Assembly (NCBI RefSeq): GCF_002161675.1
Contig: NZ_NFIH01000011.1
Location: 1 to 64,000, forward strand
Direction of reading: 5' to 3'
Length of the DNA: 64,000 bases
Origin: Pseudoflavonifractor sp. An44
GTDB taxonomy: Bacteria; Bacillota; Clostridia; Oscillospirales; Oscillospiraceae
In this document: positions 17,161 through 24,319 of the stretch, piece after piece
Layout: each line of letters starts with the position of its first letter
Position numbering within the stretch: position 1 is the stretch's first letter
The notes under the pieces: generated by a model
Told to the model about the DNA's origin: nothing
What the model saw: only the letters and a program-made list of their open reading frames with translations
The model's database searches: none
Program-made: the position numbers and the translations under genes

Positions 17161-18648
17161 TCAGCGCAAGTGCTCCAGCACCTGATCCACCATGTGCTCC
17201 TTCTCGGCGACGGTGTCAAACCGGGGCTGTTTGTTTTTCAGTCGGGCCAGAGGCTGGGGCACCTCTACCCCAGTGAGCTGGGACAGCTGGTCCAGAATCT
17301 CCGTGCCAGCGGCGTGCTCCTGCACCCCCAGGGCGTCCAGCACGCTGGAGCAGAACTTGAAGGGGCTGGCGGTGGACACCACCACCGTGGGGGTCTCGTC
17401 CCCGCTCTCCTTGCGGTACTGCTCCAGCACGTCAAAGGCCACAGCGGTGTGGGGGTCAATGAGGTAGTGCTGCTCCTCCCACATGCGGCGGATGGTCTCC
17501 TTGGTCTGAGCATCGTCACAGTACCCAGCGGCAAAGGTCTGGTGCAGCTTGGTCTTGATGGGCACGCTCACCTCATAGCTGCCCTTCTCCGCCAACTGCT
17601 CCATGTACTCGGTCACCTGCTTGTCATCCCGGCCGGACAGCTCAAAGAGCAGACGCTCCAGGTTGCTGGAGATGAGAATGTCCATGGAGGGAGACAGAGT
17701 GTTGTGGAAGGGACGATTGCGGTCATACACACCCGTGCGGAGAAAATCGGTGAGCACGTTGTTCTCATTGGAGGCACAGATGAGGGTCTTAATGGGCACC
17801 CCCATCATTTTGGCATAATAGGCAGCGAGAATATTGCCGAAATTTCCCGTGGGCACGCAGACATTGATCTCCTGGCCCTTCTCAATGGCGCCCTCCCGGC
17901 GCAGATCGCTGTAGGCGGAGATGTAATAGACGATCTGAGGCAGCACACGGCCCCAGTTGATGGAGTTGGCAGAGGACAGGAAATAGCCGCGCTCGGCCAG
18001 CTGCTGGGCCAGCTCCTCGTCGGCAAACAGCTTCTTGACCCCGGTCTGAGCGTCGTCGAAGTTGCCCACTACGGCGCACACGCCCACGTTGCCACCCTCT
18101 TGGGTGACCATTTGCAGCTGCTGAATGTCAGACACGCCGTCCTTGGGATAGAACACCAGGATCTGAGTCTTGCTCACATCCTTGAAGCCCTCCAGGGCAG
18201 CCTTTCCGGTGTCGCCAGAGGTGGCCACCAGAATGCACACCGTCTTCTTCTCATCGTTCTTCCGCAGAGAGGCGGAGAGGAGATGGGGCAGCATTTGCAG
18301 GGCCATATCCTTGAAGGCGCAGGTGGGGCCGTGCCACAGCTCCAGGCAGTAGGTGTTGTCGTCCAGACGGCGCACCGGAGCCACCTCGGGGTCAGAGAAC
18401 TTTCCACCGCCGTAGGCCGCCCGGGCATATCCCGTCAGCTCAGAGCTGGAGAAGCCCTCCAAAAATCCGTTCAGCACATACACCGCCCGCTGCTGGTAGG
18501 ACATATCCTTCAGGGACTCCAGGGCATTTCCCGCCAGGCGGGGCAGCACCTGGGGAGTCATCAGACCTCCGTCCGGCGCCAGTCCCTTGGCAATGGCCTG
18601 AGCCGCAGTCATACGCAAATTGTTGTTTCTCGTGCTCAGATAATTCAT
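17161..18648 (-). CDS. thrC: Threonine synthase
   Basis: A 495-residue PLP enzyme making threonine from O-phosphohomoserine. The N-terminus has the family pattern NYLSTRNNNLRMTAAQAI and the ligand region YGGGKFSDPEVAPV. The PLP lysine is in CAFKDMALQMLPHL, and VATSGDTGKAALEGF and PTGNFGNILA bind substrate and cofactor phosphate. Length fits the long (about 495) class. Its start overlaps the end of the dipeptidase gene by 4 bp, giving translational coupling. No hom or thrB gene is nearby. Confidence 0.95.
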   Translation of the reverse strand: MNYLSTRNNNLRMTAAQAIAKGLAPDGGLMTPQVLPRLAGNALESLKDMSYQQRAVYVLNGFLEGFSSSELTGYARAAYGGGKFSDPEVAPVRRLDDNTYCLELWHGPTCAFKDMALQMLPHLLSASLRKNDEKKTVCILVATSGDTGKAALEGFKDVSKTQILVFYPKDGVSDIQQLQMVTQEGGNVGVCAVVGNFDDAQTGVKKLFADEELAQQLAERGYFLSSANSINWGRVLPQIVYYISAYSDLRREGAIEKGQEINVCVPTGNFGNILAAYYAKMMGVPIKTLICASNENNVLTDFLRTGVYDRNRPFHNTLSPSMDILISSNLERLLFELSGRDDKQVTEYMEQLAEKGSYEVSVPIKTKLHQTFAAGYCDDAQTKETIRRMWEEQHYLIDPHTAVAFDVLEQYRKESGDETPTVVVSTASPFKFCSSVLDALGVQEHAAGTEILDQLSQLTGVEVPQPLARLKNKQPRFDTVAEKEHMVDQVLEHLR

Positions 18649-19586
18649 GATTGTCTCACTACCCTCATTAAGTTATTGTAAAACACATCGTGCAGCAGCT
18701 CTTCCCCATATCCATAACTCAGTAGATACGAATAGAGCCCGGAAAGCCGGGTGATGTGGGATAGGGGTTCCACGAGCTCCGCCCCGTCCCAGTCGCCCCC
18801 CAGGGCCACACATTTGTCCCCACCCAGGGCCAGGATGTGGTCCAAGTGGCGGCGTACCGCCTCCAGGTCCCGGCTGCCGCCTACAAAGTTCTCATAGAAA
18901 TTTAGTCCAATGACACCTTGATGCTCTATTATGGCAGTTATCTGCTCATCCGTCAAGTTTCTTGTGTGGTCACACACCGCCCGGGCGTTGGAGTGGCTGG
19001 CAATCACGCCCCCTTGGCACAGGTCCATCACGTCCCAGAACCCCGCCCCGGACAGGTGAGACACGTCCACCAGCACCTCCAGTTCCCCCATCCGCCGCAC
19101 AAATTCCCGGCCCAGCGGGGTGAGGCCCTGGTGGGGCTGGTCGCTGTGGGAACCGCTGAGGGCATTGGCATGATTCCAGGTTGGGTTGATGGCGCACACC
19201 CCCTGCCGGGCGGCCCACTCCAGGCCCTCCAGGCTGCACCCCAACAGCTCCGCCCCCTCCACAGAGATGAATGCGGCACACTTCCCTTCCCGGTTGGCCT
19301 GACGGGCCTCACGGGCGGTGGTGCAGTGGGTCACCAGATGAGAGTAGCAGTCCATCTGATGGCGGAAATAGTTCAGCTGGCTTTTGCAGGCTGCTTCGGG
19401 ACATCCGCCCCCCACGTAGCCCGGGGCCGTCCACAGGGCAAACACCTGGGCATAGGCCCCAAAAGTGTCCAGCGCAGAGCCCAGCTCCAGCGCCCCGGTG
19501 TTGTAGGGCAGCTCCTCCCCCATGGCCCAGCAGCGGTACACCGTGTCACAGTGTCCATCCATCACAGAAAATCGGTTCATTCCCAC
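18645..19586 (-). CDS. Membrane-dipeptidase family (M19) peptidase
   Basis: A 313-residue renal-dipeptidase-like zinc hydrolase. The zinc motif DGHCDT is near the N-terminus, followed by SVEGAELLG, NPTWNHAN, the VDVSHLSGAGFWD histidine motif, SHSNARAVCDHTRNL and LGGDWDGAE. It cleaves dipeptides, including some with D-residues. No signal peptide is present, so it acts in the cytoplasm. It is coupled to thrC by a 4-bp overlap and follows yraN by 5 bp, in a row reaching back to ylqF. Confidence 0.92.
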   Translation of the reverse strand: MGMNRFSVMDGHCDTVYRCWAMGEELPYNTGALELGSALDTFGAYAQVFALWTAPGYVGGGCPEAACKSQLNYFRHQMDCYSHLVTHCTTAREARQANREGKCAAFISVEGAELLGCSLEGLEWAARQGVCAINPTWNHANALSGSHSDQPHQGLTPLGREFVRRMGELEVLVDVSHLSGAGFWDVMDLCQGGVIASHSNARAVCDHTRNLTDEQITAIIEHQGVIGLNFYENFVGGSRDLEAVRRHLDHILALGGDKCVALGGDWDGAELVEPLSHITRLSGLYSYLLSYGYGEELLHDVFYNNLMRVVRQS

Positions 19587-19591
19587 TCACC

Positions 19592-19963
19592 TCAAAAAGC
19601 ATTTTCCAGATAGTTTATGTGGGGATGACGGGTGGCAGTCCCCTGGGGCGCATAGATTTCTGCCACGTCGAACCGGGGCTGAAGCTGGGTGGGATGGGCT
19701 TGCAGGTAGAGCAGTGCCGCCGCCCGCAGCTTGCGCTGCTTGGAGAGCGTCACCGACTCCCGGGCGGTCATGATATCGTCGTTGCGCCGCAGCTTCACCT
19801 CCACAAAGGCCAGGTACTTGCGGTTTGTGGCCACCAGGTCCAACTCCCCCAGCCGACAGCGGTAGTTGACATCCACGATGTTGTACCCCTGTTTGCGCAG
19901 GTAGTTGGCCACCTGCATCTCTCCCCACTTGCCCAGCAGGCGGGCCTGTTCCCCGCCCCTCAT
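19592..19963 (-). CDS. YraN/UPF0102 family endonuclease-like protein
   Basis: A 123-residue protein with the UPF0102 signature: RGEQARLLGKWGE at the N-terminus, NYRCRLGELDLVATN and FVEVKLRRN. The E-L-D...E-V-K arrangement matches the PD-(D/E)XK nuclease core, so it may be a structure-specific nuclease, though the role is unproven. It overlaps rnhB by 4 bp, the usual rnhB-yraN arrangement. Confidence 0.9.
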   Translation of the reverse strand: MRGGEQARLLGKWGEMQVANYLRKQGYNIVDVNYRCRLGELDLVATNRKYLAFVEVKLRRNDDIMTARESVTLSKQRKLRAAALLYLQAHPTQLQPRFDVAEIYAPQGTATRHPHINYLENAF

Positions 19964-20589
19964 AGCTTCTTCAAAAAGCTGCGGCGGTGGATGGGACAGG
20001 GTCCATACTCCCGCAGCAGCTCATAGTGCAGCTTGGTGGGGTACCCCTTGTGCTTGTCAAAGGCGTATTGGGGATATGCCTGGGCCATCTCCTCCATGTA
20101 TCGATCCCGGCTGACCTTGGCCAGGATGGAGGCAGCGGCAATGGAGGCGGAGTGGGCATCCCCCTTCACCACCAACTGGTGAGGAGCGGTGATGGCGCAG
20201 CGGCTTCCGTGGTCCCGGTTGCCGTCCACCAGCACCAGCTGGGGGGCAGGCTCCAGGCCGTCAATGGCCCGCTGCATGGCCAGCATCCGACAATTGAGGA
20301 TGTCCAGCTGGTCGATCTCCTCCGCCTCTGCCCAGGCCACACTATAGCTCACCGCCTGCTCCCGGATGAGGTCAAAGAGCAGCTCCCGCCGCCGGGGTGT
20401 CACCTTCTTGGAGTCGTTGAGATAGGGCAGCTCCGCCCCCTGGGGGAGAATCACCGCCGCAGCGTACACCCGCCCGGCCAGGGGTCCGGCTCCCGCCTCA
20501 TCCACCCCGGCCAGGTGCTCAATCCCCGCTTGGGCACGAATCTGGGCATCCCACTGGTAAAGGTCGATGCGCTCTTCCCCGTTATTCAT
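19960..20589 (-). CDS. rnhB: Ribonuclease HII
   Basis: A 209-residue type 2 RNase H that removes ribonucleotides and RNA primers from DNA. The catalytic motif GVDEAGAGPLAGRVYAAAVI is near residue 45, with VDGNRDHG and an ASILAKVSRDRYME carboxylate region. I start at ATG 20589 (MNNGEERIDL), which has GGAGGATATCC upstream; the longer open frame runs into ylqF. It overlaps ylqF by 8 bp and yraN by 4 bp. Confidence 0.94.
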   Translation of the reverse strand: MNNGEERIDLYQWDAQIRAQAGIEHLAGVDEAGAGPLAGRVYAAAVILPQGAELPYLNDSKKVTPRRRELLFDLIREQAVSYSVAWAEAEEIDQLDILNCRMLAMQRAIDGLEPAPQLVLVDGNRDHGSRCAITAPHQLVVKGDAHSASIAAASILAKVSRDRYMEEMAQAYPQYAFDKHKGYPTKLHYELLREYGPCPIHRRSFLKKL

Positions 20590-21442
20590 GGATATCCTCC
20601 GGCCGTTCCAGTGTAAAGCGTCCAAGCTTGCCACCTCGGAACTCATCCAGCAGCACCCGAGACATCCGCTCGGTGTCCACCTCGCCGCCAGAAATCAGCA
20701 TGCCGCGCTTGTGGGCAGCCATCTCCAGCAGCTCCCAACCGGCCTTTCCCTCCAGGTCTTTGAGCTTGTAACGCTCCTCCAACACGCCAGGATAATGGGC
20801 GCTCAAAAGGGCCATCAGGCCGCAGGCCAGCTCCTCGCCGTCCAGAATCTCGTCTCGCACAGCGCCTGTAAAGGCCAAATGCATGCCAGTAGTCTCGTCC
20901 TCAAATTTGGGCCAGAGAATGCCGGGGGTGTCCAGCAGGTCCAGGCCCTGGTCGATGTTCACCCACTGCTTGCCACGGGTGACGCCGGGGCGGTCCCCCG
21001 CCTTGGCAGACTTGCGGCGGGCCACTTTGTTGATGAAGGTGGATTTGCCCACATTGGGTACCCCCACCACCATCACCCGCACGGGACGGCCCACCTGGCC
21101 CTTGGCTCTCCAGGCCTCGATCTTCTCCCGCAGGGCCTGCTTGACCACGTTGGAAAACTGGTTGACGCCCTTGCCGCTCTTGGCATCGGTCTCCAGCACC
21201 GCATAGCCCTTTTGCTTAAACCAGGCCATCCACTGGGCAGTGACCTTGGGGTCTGCCTGATCGGCCCGGTTGAAGATGATCATACGGGGGCGGTCCCCCA
21301 CCATGGAGTCAATGTCCGGGTTGCGGCTGGAGATGGGAATGCGGGCATCCACCACCTCCGCCACCATGTCCACGAACTTCACGTCCTCCTCCATCTGGCG
21401 GCGGGTCTTAGTCATATGTCCGGGATACCATTGGATGTTCAT
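20582..21442 (-). CDS. ylqF: Ribosome biogenesis GTPase YlqF/RbgA
   Basis: A 286-residue circularly permuted GTPase for late 50S maturation. It starts MNIQWYPGHMTKTRRQMEED. The G4-type motif FNRADQAD comes before G1 GVPNVGKST and G3 DTPG, as expected for the permuted order, and a C-terminal helical domain follows. It lies downstream of rplS, the conserved rplS-ylqF-rnhB order. A leader hairpin (about 21459-21477) and a TATAAT at 21493-21498 suggest its own promoter after the rplS terminator. Confidence 0.94.
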   Translation of the reverse strand: MNIQWYPGHMTKTRRQMEEDVKFVDMVAEVVDARIPISSRNPDIDSMVGDRPRMIIFNRADQADPKVTAQWMAWFKQKGYAVLETDAKSGKGVNQFSNVVKQALREKIEAWRAKGQVGRPVRVMVVGVPNVGKSTFINKVARRKSAKAGDRPGVTRGKQWVNIDQGLDLLDTPGILWPKFEDETTGMHLAFTGAVRDEILDGEELACGLMALLSAHYPGVLEERYKLKDLEGKAGWELLEMAAHKRGMLISGGEVDTERMSRVLLDEFRGGKLGRFTLERPEDIHE

Positions 21443-21531
21443 CGTGCTCCCCTTTCTCTGGGAGCGTTTCTCCCAGTGCAGATTTTCTATCTATTATACT
21501 AAAGATTTGTCCTATGGGAAAGTGGGAATAC

Positions 21532-21562
21532 AAAAAAAGGAGCGGAAATTCCGCTCCTTTTC
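21532..21562. terminator. Intrinsic terminator after rplS
   Basis: AAAAGGAGCGGA pairs with TCCGCTCCTTTT (about 21535-21561), with A/T tracts on both sides so it could work in both directions. It lies 19 bp beyond the rplS stop and separates rplS from ylqF. Confidence 0.85.
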
Positions 21563-21580
21563 TCGTGCAAACTGGTGCAA

Positions 21581-21922
21581 TTACAGATCTTCCTTGACCT
21601 TAGCAGCCTTACCGACGCGGTTGCGCAGGTAGTACAGCTTGGCGCGGCGAACCTTACCGTGACGGACGGTCTCCACCTTCTCGATGGTGGGAGCGTGCAG
21701 GGGGAACACCTTCTCCACGCCCACGCCGTAAGACACACGACGCACGGTGAAGGTCTCCTCGATGCCGCCGTGCTTCTTGGCGATGACGGTACCCTCGAAC
21801 ACCTGGATACGCTCACGGTTGCCTTCCTTGACGCGGATGTGCACGCGGACGGTGTCACCCACGTTGGCCACGGGGGCCTCGGCCTTCAGATACTTCTGGC
21901 TAAATTGCTTCAGCTGTTCCAT
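21581..21922 (-). CDS. rplS: 50S ribosomal protein L19
   Basis: A 113-residue L19, a protein at the 30S-50S interface. The conserved [48 protein letters not shown] and the C-terminal [17 protein letters not shown] are all present. ATG 21922 follows TAGGAGGAAATATCA. It is transcribed alone from its own promoter and ends at a strong terminator. Confidence 0.97.
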   Translation of the reverse strand: MEQLKQFSQKYLKAEAPVANVGDTVRVHIRVKEGNRERIQVFEGTVIAKKHGGIEETFTVRRVSYGVGVEKVFPLHAPTIEKVETVRHGKVRRAKLYYLRNRVGKAAKVKEDL

Positions 21923-22001
21923 TGATATTTCCTCCTAGTATTCAGGCGTTCGTGCGTCAACGTGTCATGCGCAGAGGACCACCCTTATTTAAGACCGAGT
22001 T

Positions 22002-22030
22002 ATTTTACCATAGTGGCCGAGAGAAAGCAA
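22002..22030 (-). promoter_or_regulatory. Predicted sigma-A promoter for rplS
   Basis: Minus-strand TTGCTT (22030-22025) and TAAAAT (22007-22002) are spaced 17 bp apart, about 80 bp ahead of the rplS start. It lies immediately after the stop codon of the M50 protease gene, so rplS is expressed independently of that sporulation pair. Confidence 0.65.
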
Positions 22031-22034
22031 GTCT

Positions 22035-22652
22035 TTATTTCCCTTTTTTTCTTCTCTTGTTCTGCCACCACCCCAGGGTCTCCCGGCGCACCACCCCCCA
22101 GAACAGCCACGTAGAGGTGAGGAGCAAAGTGACGTTGGCATATGCGCCCATGACGATGGCCCCCACACCTACCAGTCCCCCTACCACCAGCGCAGACAGA
22201 CCGGTCTCCCACCGGTCTGCCCGCTCCGGCCCCAACAGCGGCGAAATGTAATTGCGAAAGATGCGAGCGCCGTCCAGAGGTCGGATGGGCAGGAGGTTGA
22301 ACGCCCCCACCCCCACGCTCAAAGCGGCCAGCACATAGAGCTGTCCCGCCCATGCCAGCCCGCCCAGCACCAGATTGGCCGCCGGGCCTGCCAGGGCCAC
22401 CACCGTGTCCTCCCCATAGGACAGGGTGCGGGAATACCGCATAGTCATCTCCGCCCCCACCGCCGTGAGGCTCACCTGTTCCAGATGCCCCCCAAGGCAT
22501 TTGGCCGCCCCCAAGTGGCCCAGCTCATGGACCAGGCAGGCCAGCAATCCCCAGGGCAGCAGCCCCACCCCCTCGTCCAGGTAGAACAGCACCCCCAACA
22601 CCAGCCAGAACCCGGCGCTCACCCGCCACTTGGCCTCAGGACGGGTCCACAT
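22035..22652 (-). CDS. spoIVFB: Site-2 protease family M50 metalloprotease (SpoIVFB-like)
   Basis: A 205-residue intramembrane zinc protease. HELGH (near residue 43) and the distal NLLPIRPLDGARI, which supplies the third metal ligand, lie within hydrophobic segments; about five to six helices are predicted. In Bacillus, SpoIVFB cuts pro-sigma-K in the mother cell. Its start overlaps the end of the M23-domain gene by 17 bp, matching the spoIVFA-spoIVFB operon. The spo name is inferred from this pairing and the sigma-E-like promoter upstream. Confidence 0.82.
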   Translation of the reverse strand: MWTRPEAKWRVSAGFWLVLGVLFYLDEGVGLLPWGLLACLVHELGHLGAAKCLGGHLEQVSLTAVGAEMTMRYSRTLSYGEDTVVALAGPAANLVLGGLAWAGQLYVLAALSVGVGAFNLLPIRPLDGARIFRNYISPLLGPERADRWETGLSALVVGGLVGVGAIVMGAYANVTLLLTSTWLFWGVVRRETLGWWQNKRRKKGK

Positions 22653-23592
22653 AATAGGCCGGGTCCAGTCGGATCTTATCCTTTTCTATGGTAAGGTGCA
22701 GGTGGGGACCCGTAGCCATCCCCGTCTCCCCCACCAGGGCCACCGTCTGCCCGCAGGTCACGGTATCCCCCTTTTGAATGAGCAGCTTGCTGCAATGGGC
22801 ATAAAAAGAACTCACCCCGTTTTTATGGGTGATTTTAAAATACAACCCGAAGTCGTCGCTCTGGCCGATGTACTCCACCACCCCGTCGGCAAAGGCCTTA
22901 ATCTCCGTGCCCTCATCGGCGGCAATGTCCAGCGCCAAATGGAACTCGTTTTTCTGGGTGATGGGGTTGGTGCGGTATCCAAAGGTGGAGCTCACCGGCC
23001 CGGTCACCGGGCACACCGTCTTCTCCAGCCCCAGCTCGTAGTACTCATAGCTGACATTGGAGGGCAGCGCCACCCCGTCCGGACTGTACTCCTGAGCCAC
23101 CGCCGTCACCACCTCCGGCGTGGGGGCGGGTGTGGGTGCTGGGGTGGGTTGAGGGGTAGGCGCTGGCGTGGGGGTTGGTGCAGGGGTCGCCGTTGCCTCC
23201 GGCTCCTCCTCTGCGGCCCCACCGTGACCATTTATGTAGGACTGCCCCAGGTCCTGCTGCTGGCTCAGAAGGGTCACCTGCTGACCGGCTGCGTTCCCGC
23301 TCCCCTGGTCGGTTCCCTCCACCAGTTGCTCCAGCCACGCCGCTCCGGGCAACTTCTCCCCCGCCCAGGCCGCTGCCTGCTGCATCCAGCTCCCCAGGTC
23401 CATGTCCGCTTGCAGCATCTGGCGCACCGCCTCCGCCTGGCCGGGAAACACCCCTCGCCCGATAAACACCAACAAAAACAGCATGCCGCTGGCCACCAGC
23501 TGAATCCCCCAGCGGGCCGCTCCCGGCGCGGCCGCTGGCTTTCCCCGCCGCGCCCCCGCCGGAGTGGAACGCCGTCTCACCCCTGTGTCCAT
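22636..23592 (-). CDS. spoIVFA: Membrane-anchored M23 (LytM) domain protein, SpoIVFA-like
   Basis: A 318-residue protein with a basic cytoplasmic start, one membrane helix (about 28-47), an extracytoplasmic region, a Pro/Thr/Ala repeat linker (about 150-180), then a LytM domain to the end. The domain keeps HLALD (HxxxD) and GPHLHL (HxH), so metal binding looks possible. Paired with an M50 protease, it fits SpoIVFA, the anchor and regulator of SpoIVFB. A SpoIIQ-like role is an alternative, given the intact LytM motifs. Confidence 0.78.
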   Translation of the reverse strand: MDTGVRRRSTPAGARRGKPAAAPGAARWGIQLVASGMLFLLVFIGRGVFPGQAEAVRQMLQADMDLGSWMQQAAAWAGEKLPGAAWLEQLVEGTDQGSGNAAGQQVTLLSQQQDLGQSYINGHGGAAEEEPEATATPAPTPTPAPTPQPTPAPTPAPTPEVVTAVAQEYSPDGVALPSNVSYEYYELGLEKTVCPVTGPVSSTFGYRTNPITQKNEFHLALDIAADEGTEIKAFADGVVEYIGQSDDFGLYFKITHKNGVSSFYAHCSKLLIQKGDTVTCGQTVALVGETGMATGPHLHLTIEKDKIRLDPAYYVDPS

Positions 23593-23625
23593 ACGCTCCC
23601 TCCCTTGTCCAAATCAACCTAATGC

Positions 23626-23654
23626 ACCCTATGCTCCGGCGAGCTGGAATATTC
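23626..23654 (-). promoter_or_regulatory. Possible sigma-E-type promoter for spoIVFA-spoIVFB
   Basis: On the minus strand GAATATT (23654-23648) and CATAGGGT (23633-23626) are 14 bp apart, resembling the sigma-E pattern (KMATATT, 14-15 bp, CATACAHT), about 40 bp before the gene. The Bacillus spoIVF operon is sigma-E dependent, which agrees. Confidence 0.5.
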
Positions 23655-23696
23655 CCCCGGTAATTTTGTCGATTTTGTGAACTTTTTGAAAAGCCA

Positions 23697-23725
23697 TTGA
23701 CAACCGGGAGTGACGCGCCTATAAT
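23697..23725 (+). promoter_or_regulatory. Consensus sigma-A promoter for the marR-ABC operon
   Basis: TTGACA (23697-23702) and TATAAT (23720-23725) match consensus perfectly with 17-bp spacing. Such a strong promoter implies repression when the operon is not needed; the palindrome at 23738-23754 is a candidate operator. Confidence 0.85.
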
Positions 23726-23737
23726 CCCTTATGTTTC

Positions 23738-23754
23738 TTAATTATGTTACTTAA
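23738..23754. promoter_or_regulatory. Candidate MarR operator
   Basis: TTAATTATGTTACTTAA is an imperfect 17-bp palindrome (outer TTAA arms perfect) just downstream of the -10 box, covering about +6 to +22. Length and AT content suit a MarR dimer, and it lies directly ahead of the marR gene, suggesting autorepression. Confidence 0.5.
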
Positions 23755-23795
23755 CCTTTTTTGAGGGTTCAGTACCAAGATGGGAGGTTATAACA

Positions 23796-24296
23796 TTGAA
23801 GGATCAGCAACACCCACGTGCGCTGGAGCTGCTGCGGGAGATGGACCTGCTGCGCCGCACCTGGAAGCTGGCCATCCCCAACACCGGAATCAACAAGTCG
23901 GAATTTTTCACCCTGTACACCCTGCGCTGTCCCAATGGCCAGGCTCTGTCCTGGGGTGAGGGCTGCTCCCAAGAGCCCGCCCCCATGACCCTGTCCACCC
24001 TGGCCAAGGCCATGAAGCAGAGTATGCCGGCGGTGAGTCAGCGCATCACCAAGCTGGAGGAACTGGGCTATGTCCGGCGGGAGCCGGACCAGCGGGACCG
24101 CCGCACGGTGTGGATTCACCTGACGAGCGCAGGCAACGAGCTGCTCCAGACCACCGGCTCTGAGATGTTGGGGAAGTTGGAGCGGGTACTCCACCGGCTG
24201 GACACCCAGGACGGGGTCAACGCCCAGCTGCTCATCCAAGCCTTCCACTGCCTGGCCCTGGCAGTGCAAGAGGAATTTTCCCAGGGCAAACCGTAA
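23796..24296 (+). CDS. MarR family transcriptional regulator
   Basis: A 166-residue winged-helix repressor. The recognition region reads TLSTLAKAMKQSMPAVSQRITKLEELGYV, followed by the wing REPDQRDRRTVWIHLT, typical of MarR. The TTG start at 23796 has a well-placed GGGAGG. It is 23 bp upstream of two ABC exporter half-transporters, so it most likely represses them and itself until a drug-like ligand binds. Confidence 0.9.
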   Translation: MKDQQHPRALELLREMDLLRRTWKLAIPNTGINKSEFFTLYTLRCPNGQALSWGEGCSQEPAPMTLSTLAKAMKQSMPAVSQRITKLEELGYVRREPDQRDRRTVWIHLTSAGNELLQTTGSEMLGKLERVLHRLDTQDGVNAQLLIQAFHCLALAVQEEFSQGKP

Positions 24297-24319
24297 CTTC
24301 TAGGAGGGAACCAGATTTT

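Noticed and set aside
16420-18681. A plus-strand open frame of about 750 codons opposite thrC and the phosphoesterase
   Set aside because: Antisense to two genes with clear active-site motifs; no ribosome site and no recognisable domain.
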